From contig JASBTB010000135.1 in the NCBI GenBank assembly GCA_030148645.1, positions 1 to 47,034 on the forward strand: DNA of 47,034 nt, read 5' to 3'. Each line of letters opens with the position of its first letter. The stretch's first letter is position 1. Of the stretch, positions 42,529-47,034 are shown one piece after another. A program made the position numbers and the translations under genes. Below the pieces are notes generated by a model. The model did no database searches. It saw nothing but the letters and a program-made list of their open reading frames with translations, and had not been told where the DNA came from. The DNA is from Demequina sp. Its GTDB lineage: Bacteria; Actinomycetota; Actinomycetes; Actinomycetales; Demequinaceae.

Positions 42529-43705
42529 TCATGTTGGCATACGGGCAGGCGATGTTGATCAGACACGCAACATTGGCGTAAGTCCTCTGATATGCCGTGA
42601 CCCAGCCGCTTCCATTCCCAAACAAGTACACCTCATGATTTGGCATTTGCTTGTGCGATCCAGAAATGATGAGCCAAGACCCGCTCTTCTTCACGGTCAT
42701 GGTAAAAGCCGCCCCGATAGAGTTCGGGATTCCTGTGCAAAAGGGATTTGTGGCCTCCACGACGAAACGCAGGTCAACCGAGGACGCGGTACTCGCAGCC
42801 AAACGCGAGACGGACATTCCGGACGTCGAGGCTGTTTGCGTTGCAACCAGCGCGCCTGTTGACTTGTTGTAGACCTTCGTCGCGCCTATGTTCTTGTAAC
42901 TCGACACAGTGCCTGTGCCAGTGAAACCTACGTAAGCTTCGAGCTTTGTTCGATACGGGTAGCCTGAAGGGCCGTATCCGCGACCATCACCTCCGTACTG
43001 ATAACTACTACCCGAGTACGTGCAACCTGTGGGCGGCGCATCGATCTTGCTCTGGGGGATAAAGGTCTGATATTGGACGGTGGCACTCGTGTAAGACGTT
43101 GCTGCCGCTAATTCAGAGGTCACCGCACTGTTGATACCAGCCTCGCCGCCCTCGCTCGGAACGTGAGCAATCAGCCCCCAGATCCCGCCTCCCGAATCGA
43201 GCTCATCCGAAACGGTCTCGATCCGGTAGGCCACTGTGGAACCGGGCTTGGCGTCGTAGTCCCTAAGGGAGCGCTGGTCGGTCTTCGCGATCATGACGTC
43301 GTCGCGGTATACGAGAAACGCGGCGCGGTTGGCAGGAGACTTCCAGGAGAGATCTACATACCCAGGCGTCGCCGCCCACATGGCCGGGGTCGCTGCCGAG
43401 GTGCCCGACAACAGGTCCAGTCCAGCAATGGCGTATTCCCTGCCATCCGCAGTTGCTAGGACCGTGATCCCAACGTCGTTTGCGTCAGCTGCAGTCCTGG
43501 CGTCAATAGCTCCGGTCTTCGCACCATTGTTGGCGGCATCGGGACTCAGGGCAACAACCTCGCCGCTTTCCAACTCGCCAAGGACGAATGTTGCATCCCC
43601 ACCCTGTGATTCGGCGCTCGAGGCCGGAACCGACAAAACTAACATGAGTATGGCGACAAGGACGGAGGGAACGAAGAAATGCACGATGGGCGTAGTTATT
43701 TGCAT
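42506..43705 (-). CDS. Secreted protein with FN3-like domain and unusual C-terminal domain
   Basis: 399 residues from ATG 43705. Signal peptide with core VPSVLVAILMLVLSVPASSA. An FN3-like domain (GYVDLSWKSPANRAAFLVYR ... YRIETVSDE, about 115-170) follows. The C-terminal ~190 residues start near QTFIPQSKIDAPPTG and have a Gly/Tyr-rich loop (YGGDGRGYGPSGYPYRTK), two Cys pairs and the end SGSHKQMPNHEVYLFGNG. It resembles DUF3238-type domains, which I cannot confirm. Base composition is visibly lower in G+C than its neighbours, a sign of transfer. Role unknown; secretion is well supported. Confidence 0.65.
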   Translation of the reverse strand: MQITTPIVHFFVPSVLVAILMLVLSVPASSAESQGGDATFVLGELESGEVVALSPDAANNGAKTGAIDARTAADANDVGITVLATADGREYAIAGLDLLSGTSAATPAMWAATPGYVDLSWKSPANRAAFLVYRDDVMIAKTDQRSLRDYDAKPGSTVAYRIETVSDELDSGGGIWGLIAHVPSEGGEAGINSAVTSELAAATSYTSATVQYQTFIPQSKIDAPPTGCTYSGSSYQYGGDGRGYGPSGYPYRTKLEAYVGFTGTGTVSSYKNIGATKVYNKSTGALVATQTASTSGMSVSRLAASTASSVDLRFVVEATNPFCTGIPNSIGAAFTMTVKKSGSWLIISGSHKQMPNHEVYLFGNGSGWVTAYQRTYANVACLINIACPYANMSGFYGFY

Positions 43706-43927
43706 TTCGCCTGCCTTCGATTCGGGACAAATTCTGGTGATGTTGCGGGAAGCGCGCGGCACTATCCGGCCAGTTTGCCAGGGACTAACGTCACGTGTCA
43801 ATACTTACGGCAACTGTCAACGATGAGGGCCCGCTTGGACTGTCGGGGATGCCCTATCCGCCAGACTTGAGTGAGACGCCGGGAGTCCGGGAGTTTGGCT
43901 GGGGCGTGAACCCTGAGGAGCACGATC

Positions 43928-44161
43928 ATGACCACGACAACGACACCCCTGGGTGAGTCGGCTGCGACGCCCGATGCGGTGGCGATGACCCCTTCGGCCG
44001 TGGACGCAGCGGGTGTAGCCCCTCGCGGTGGCCGCTCGGCGCGACGGTCGTTCACGGCCGAGTACGACGCGGCACCGGTCGGTTCCAAGGGTGCGGTGCT
44101 GCGTCGGGAGCGGTTGTATGACTCGCATGTGACCGAGTGGCGCGCCCAGATCACCGCGGGC
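43928..44161 (+). pseudogene. IS3-family orfA fragment
   Basis: 78 codons from ATG 43928. After a low-complexity Thr/Ala start it shows GRSARRSFTAEYDAAPVGSK and LRRERLYDSHVTEWRAQ, an IS3-type OrfA helix-turn-helix. The core lacks about nine residues between TAEY and YDAAP (intact proteins have TAEYKxxIL-xEYDAA), consistent with deletion between short GAGTAC repeats. It then runs into Rhs-derived sequence in another sense. Truncated, probably inactive. Confidence 0.7.
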
Positions 44162-44174
44162 ACGCTGGGCCATT

Positions 44175-44262
44175 CAGACTCCACCAGAGAGCTCGTGACG
44201 TCCCAGGTGAGGGCCGTCGCCACATCGTTGACCGTGCGGGAGATTGGGCGGCCTGCATCGTC
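44175..44262. repeat. YD repeat copy A
   Basis: Direct repeat of roughly 85 bases starting CAGACTCCACCAGAGAGCTC, about three-quarters identical to the copy at 44602-44690, 427 bases apart. Encodes the GRPISRTVNDVATAL unit on the minus strand. Confidence 0.65.
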
Positions 44263-44601
44263 ATGAGCGAACCCGTCGGGCCCGGTCGGGGCCGGCGCCT
44301 CGGTAGTGCCCGTGAGGTCCACCGACACGTCCTGAATGAGGAACATATCCCCCGTCGACGTCGTGTTGTTGGTGGCGTCGCCCTCATCAATGAACAACGA
44401 CACCTCCAAAGACGACGCAGGCAGCAGGCTCGACACATCCACCGACTCCGCCACAGCAGTCGGCGGTGCGGACTCGTCCACCACCATCGGGTAATCGTTG
44501 CCACCCGACAGTTCCTCGGTGATGACGGAGCCGACCCGGCGAAGGTGCAGTACCTGTCGTCGCGGTGTCATGGGCACACACCACGGGCCCGCCCTGGCGG
44601 G

Positions 44602-44690
44602 CAGACTCCACCAGGGAACTCGTGACCTCCCCCGTCAGCGCCGTCGTCACTTCGTCTACCGTGCGAGACACCATCCGGCCCGCATCCATT
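44602..44690. repeat. YD repeat copy B
   Basis: Second copy, starting CAGACTCCACCAGGGAACTC; encodes GRMVSRTVDEVTTAL on the minus strand. Its end touches the -35 of the next gene. Confidence 0.65.
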
Positions 44691-44718
44691 GACACTTGCA
44701 ATAAACGAGCCTTATGCT
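44689..44718 (+). promoter_or_regulatory. Strong promoter for the HTH-nucleotidyltransferase gene, leaderless
   Basis: Consensus -35 TTGACA (44689-44694), 18-base spacer, -10 TATGCT (44713-44718). The ATG at 44725 starts six bases after the -10, so the mRNA is probably leaderless. The -35 uses the last bases of the Rhs remnant. Confidence 0.78.
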
Positions 44719-44724
44719 TCATCT

Positions 44725-45312
44725 ATGAGAAGTGACGGTCCGGCGGTGGCGCCCTTTCTGCGGTCAGACAACCAGGCTCGCATCTTGGCCGAGATACTGC
44801 TCACCGACCGCGAGCAAACCCTGTCCGAGATCGCGCACGCCACCCTTGTGCCCCTGCCCACGGTTCAGCGGGAAGTCGATCGGCTCACGCAAGCGGGCAT
44901 CACCAGGTCACGCAAACAGGGTCGCAACCGGCTCGTGTCGACCGACGCCACATACCCGCTCATCTCTCCACTGACCCAGATTATCGCCTCCAGTTACGGA
45001 CCCACGCCCATCATCCACGAGGCGTTTGCCGGCCTAGAAGGCCTTGAGCAGCTGATCATCTTCGGGTCCTGGGCCTCACGCCTGTCCGGCGTCCACGGGC
45101 CATTCCCAGGCGATATCGATGTGCTCCTCGTCGGCACCGACGTGTCCAAACTCGACGCCTACCGCAGGGCCGAATCAGCGCGCGCACACATCGGCCGCGA
45201 AGTGAATCCCACCGTCGTCTCCCCCGAACGCTGGGCCAGCGCAGACGACGGCTTCATCCAAGATGTCAAGTCCCAACCCTTCGTCGAACTTGAGGTGACC
45301 CATGACCCATGA
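44725..45312 (+). CDS. Winged-helix/nucleotidyltransferase fusion (MNT-type antitoxin-like)
   Basis: 195 residues. N-terminal ArsR-like wHTH (NQARILAEILLTDREQTLSE, about 16-75, ending GRNRLVST) fused to a minimal nucleotidyltransferase domain with IIFGSWASRLSG (111-122) and catalytic DID (130-132). Such MNT proteins pair with HEPN proteins: the NTase adenylylates and neutralises the HEPN RNase. The HTH suggests autoregulation. Start ATG 44725 is chosen by the promoter; an upstream ATG at 44689 would need part of the Rhs sequence. Overlaps the next ORF by 11 bases. Confidence 0.82.
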   Translation: MRSDGPAVAPFLRSDNQARILAEILLTDREQTLSEIAHATLVPLPTVQREVDRLTQAGITRSRKQGRNRLVSTDATYPLISPLTQIIASSYGPTPIIHEAFAGLEGLEQLIIFGSWASRLSGVHGPFPGDIDVLLVGTDVSKLDAYRRAESARAHIGREVNPTVVSPERWASADDGFIQDVKSQPFVELEVTHDP

Positions 45313-45711
45313 CGGGGCTTCCACAGCGTTCACCCCAGGCACGCCGTGGAGCCGAGGACGCGACCAGGTGCTCCGCCTGATCGCCGAGGGACGCGTCACA
45401 TCGGTCACGCCCGACGGCGCCCTCGCGCAACGCATCCTCGACCGCGCCACCGGAAGCCTGCGCGCGGCCGCGACGGCGCCCACGCCATCGTCGGCGACCT
45501 GATCGGCGCACAACTAGGCACCGACCTCGGCTCCGAGTTTCAACACATGCGCCACCTCCGCAACGACACCGAGTACCCGCGCCCCGACAAAGCGGTCGCC
45601 ACCTCAGCCGAAGCCCGCGAAGCCCGCGAAGCCCGCGAAGCCATCCTCTACGCTAAAACTCTGCTCGCTGCCGTCACCCAACTCATGGAAACCATCGGCG
45701 TGTTTCGCTGA
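45302..45711 (+). pseudogene. HEPN-domain protein (toxin partner), one-base frameshift
   Basis: Starts ATG 45302 inside the NTase gene. The first frame (WSRGRDQVLRLIAEGRVTSV, DGALAQRILDRATGSLRAAA) continues, after restoring one G at 45470-45473, as DGAHAIVGDLIGAQLG and FQHMRHLRNDTEYPRPDKAV, then LLAAVTQLMETIGVFR. RHLRNDTEY is the HEPN active-site region. The combined protein is about 136 residues. In the given sequence the frame ends early, so the toxin would be inactive; a sequence error is as likely. Confidence 0.7.
45610..45642 (+). repeat. 9-bp tandem repeat in the HEPN gene
   Basis: About 3.7 copies of GAAGCCCGC encode an EAREAREAREA helix segment. In-frame, so copy-number changes would alter length by three residues. 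Confidence 0.8.
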
Positions 45712-45815
45712 ATCTGGGGCATTTCACGGGCTTGAACTAGCGACACCTGGCAGCACGTGGCAACGGCGTCACCGCGCGAATCCGCTGTCACGACACCTAC
45801 TGGCGAACCCGTCCA

Positions 45816-46592
45816 CTACAGCGGGTGCAGCAGGCGGTGCACAAACTGCCGCGTGCGCTCCTCTCGCGGCGCGCGCAGTACTTGCGCGGGCGACCCGTGC
45901 TCGAGCACACGACCCTCATCCACGAAGGCAACCTGCTGTGCCACCTCTCGTGCGAACTGCAGTTCGTGCGTGACCACCACCATCGTCCAGCCCTCGGCGG
46001 CGAGGTCGCGCATCAGGGTCAGGACGTCGCCCACGAGTTCGGGGTCGAGCGCGGACGTGGGTTCGTCGAACAACAGCAGTTCCGGCCGCAGCGCGAGCGC
46101 GCGAAGGATCCCCACGCGCTGCTGCTGGCCGCCGGACAGCTCGTGTGGATAGGCCCCCGCGCGGCTTGCCAATCCGACGCGCTCGAGCAGAGCGAGCGCC
46201 TCATCGTGCACCTGGTCGCGAGGGCGCCGTTGGACCACCAGCGGCCCCTCGGTAATGTTCTCCAGCACGGTGCGGTGGGGGAACAGGTGGTAGTGCTGGA
46301 AGACCATTGCCGAGCGGTCCCGCAACGCCCGCAACTCACGCGGCGCGGGACGCGAGGAAAAGTCGACGGCCGTGTCCGCGATCGCCACACGCCCCGCGTC
46401 CGGCACCTCGAGGCCGTTGAGGCACCTCAGCAGCGTGGTCTTCCCGGAGCCGGATGCTCCGATCACCGCCAGCACCTCGCCGCGTGCAACGCGCAGGTCG
46501 ACCGAGCGCAGCACCTCGATCTCGCCGAAGCGCTTAGAAACGCCCTCGACCGTGAGCAGGGACGATGCGGTGGTGGGGTCAGTGGGCGACAT
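45816..46592 (-). CDS. ABC transporter ATP-binding protein (polar amino-acid type)
   Basis: 258 residues from ATG 46592. Walker A GASGSGKTT, Q loop VFQHYHLFPH, signature LSGGQQQRVGIL, Walker B LLLFDEPTSALDPE, H loop VVVTHELQF. The family is that of glutamine/polar amino-acid importers (GlnQ/HisP type). It overlaps the permease stop by 14 bases, so they form one operon. The substrate cannot be read. The frame upstream to 46628 is inside the permease gene. Confidence 0.9.
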   Translation of the reverse strand: MSPTDPTTASSLLTVEGVSKRFGEIEVLRSVDLRVARGEVLAVIGASGSGKTTLLRCLNGLEVPDAGRVAIADTAVDFSSRPAPRELRALRDRSAMVFQHYHLFPHRTVLENITEGPLVVQRRPRDQVHDEALALLERVGLASRAGAYPHELSGGQQQRVGILRALALRPELLLFDEPTSALDPELVGDVLTLMRDLAAEGWTMVVVTHELQFAREVAQQVAFVDEGRVLEHGSPAQVLRAPREERTRQFVHRLLHPL

Positions 46593-47034
46593 ACTGGTCC
46601 AATTTCCTCTCGAGGGCGCTCTGCCCACTCGACAGCGCCAGGCAGATCACCCAATAGACGATCGCCGCCTCGACGTACAGCATCATGAATTCCTGACTGA
46701 AGGCCGCGATCTGTTGTGCTTCACGGAACAGTTCTGTCACCAGGATGAGTGAGGCCAGCGACGTGTCCTTCACCAGCGATATGAATGTGTTCGACAGCGG
46801 CGGGACGGCCACCCTGGACGCCTGCGGAAGGATGACCCGGAGCAGCGACGTGCGCCGAGACATGCCGATCATGTACGCCGCCTCCCACTGGCCCTTGGGC
46901 ACGGACAGGATCGCGGCCCGCACCACCTCGGCCGCATACCCGCCGACGTTGAGGGAGAACGCGATGATCGCGCTGGGCCACGGGTCGATGGTAAGCCCGA
47001 GGGACGGTAGCCCATAGAACACCACGAACAGTTG
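46579..47034 (-). CDS. Amino-acid ABC transporter permease (N-terminus beyond window)
   Basis: C-terminal ~151 residues of a His/Glu/Gln/Arg/opine-type permease, open at the right edge. Membrane helices and the EAA loop (EVVRAAILSVPKGQWEAAYM, about 50 residues into the visible part) are typical; LPQASRVAVPPLSNTFISL follows. It partners the adjacent ATPase; a substrate-binding gene would be expected further upstream, outside the window. Confidence 0.9.
   Translation of the reverse strand, partial: QLFVVFYGLPSLGLTIDPWPSAIIAFSLNVGGYAAEVVRAAILSVPKGQWEAAYMIGMSRRTSLLRVILPQASRVAVPPLSNTFISLVKDTSLASLILVTELFREAQQIAAFSQEFMMLYVEAAIVYWVICLALSSGQSALERKLDQYVAH

Larger units (their letters stand above)
44162..44700 (-). 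pseudogene. Rhs/YD-repeat gene remnant
   Basis: The minus strand encodes disrupted Rhs-type sequence: DAGRMVSRTVDEVTTALTGE, then, in a shifted frame, SGGNDYPMVVDESAPPTAVA and SLEVSLFIDEGDATNN, and finally DDAGRPISRTVNDVATALTW. A frameshift or deletion joins the pieces and both ends are cut, at the IS3 fragment and at the promoter of the next gene. Part of an old polymorphic-toxin-type gene. Confidence 0.6.

Noticed and set aside
43798-44577. 259-codon minus-strand frame taken as one gene
   Set aside because: It joins Rhs debris to the antisense of the IS3 orfA fragment; no single protein.
1-47034. CRISPR arrays, tRNA and rRNA genes
   Set aside because: None seen on either strand; the only short tandem repeat is the coding 9-bp repeat at 45610.

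Overview
The window is a high-G+C actinobacterial chromosome segment, about two-thirds G+C by eye. It carries most of a division and cell-wall (dcw) cluster in the gene order typical of Actinobacteria: mraZ-rsmH-ftsL-ftsI-murE-murF-mraY-murD-ftsW-murG-murC-ftsQ-ftsZ-pgeF-sepF-yggT-divIVA. Gene content and order suggest the order Micrococcales. MurE has ENPK where meso-diaminopimelate enzymes have DNPR, which suggests a peptidoglycan built on another diamino acid (ornithine or lysine), as in Cellulomonadaceae/Demequinaceae-type bacteria. That placement is inference; no rRNA or tRNA gene is present.

Layout. (1) 1-19683, all minus strand: dcw cluster, then a TraR/DksA-type zinc-finger gene, lspA and a partial rluD-type pseudouridine synthase. 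Most junctions from rsmH to ftsQ overlap by 1-8 bases (ATGA, GTGA, TAGTG, TGATG), so translation is probably coupled. Three GTGGA/G boxes at exact 10-bp spacing lie just upstream of mraZ (MraZ operator), and a repeat-rich promoter region precedes ftsZ. (2) 19874-24308, plus: moxR-DUF58-transglutaminase operon, in which moxR and the transglutaminase gene are broken by a stop and single-base gaps in homopolymers. (3) 24334-38377: housekeeping and stress genes: DUF3040 membrane protein, cold-shock protein with a clear terminator, PAC2 protein, HelD, a secreted zinc metalloprotease, serA, a long-tailed DEAD-box helicase, nrdR, an SOS pair (LysM protein/lexA, divergent, with three LexA boxes), a small coiled protein, dinG and hflX. 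(4) 38378-39448: RsmC-like methyltransferase and a frameshifted small membrane protein. (5) 39449-45711, accessory region: an AbiEi/AbiEii toxin-antitoxin pair inside a 1.9-kb segment bounded by 26-bp inverted repeats with no transposase; Rhs/YD-repeat debris on both sides; a lower-G+C secreted FN3-type protein with a membrane protein and a small acidic protein; an IS3 orfA remnant; and an HTH-nucleotidyltransferase/HEPN pair with a frameshifted HEPN gene. (6) 45816-47034: ATPase and partial permease of a polar amino-acid ABC importer.

How it works together: regions 1-3 build, place and regulate the septum and wall and handle transcription and DNA damage. Region 5 looks like a mobile, partly decayed defence/polymorphic-toxin island. 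Six of the broken coding sequences can be restored by adding back one G or C in a homopolymer, so assembly error must be excluded before calling them pseudogenes.
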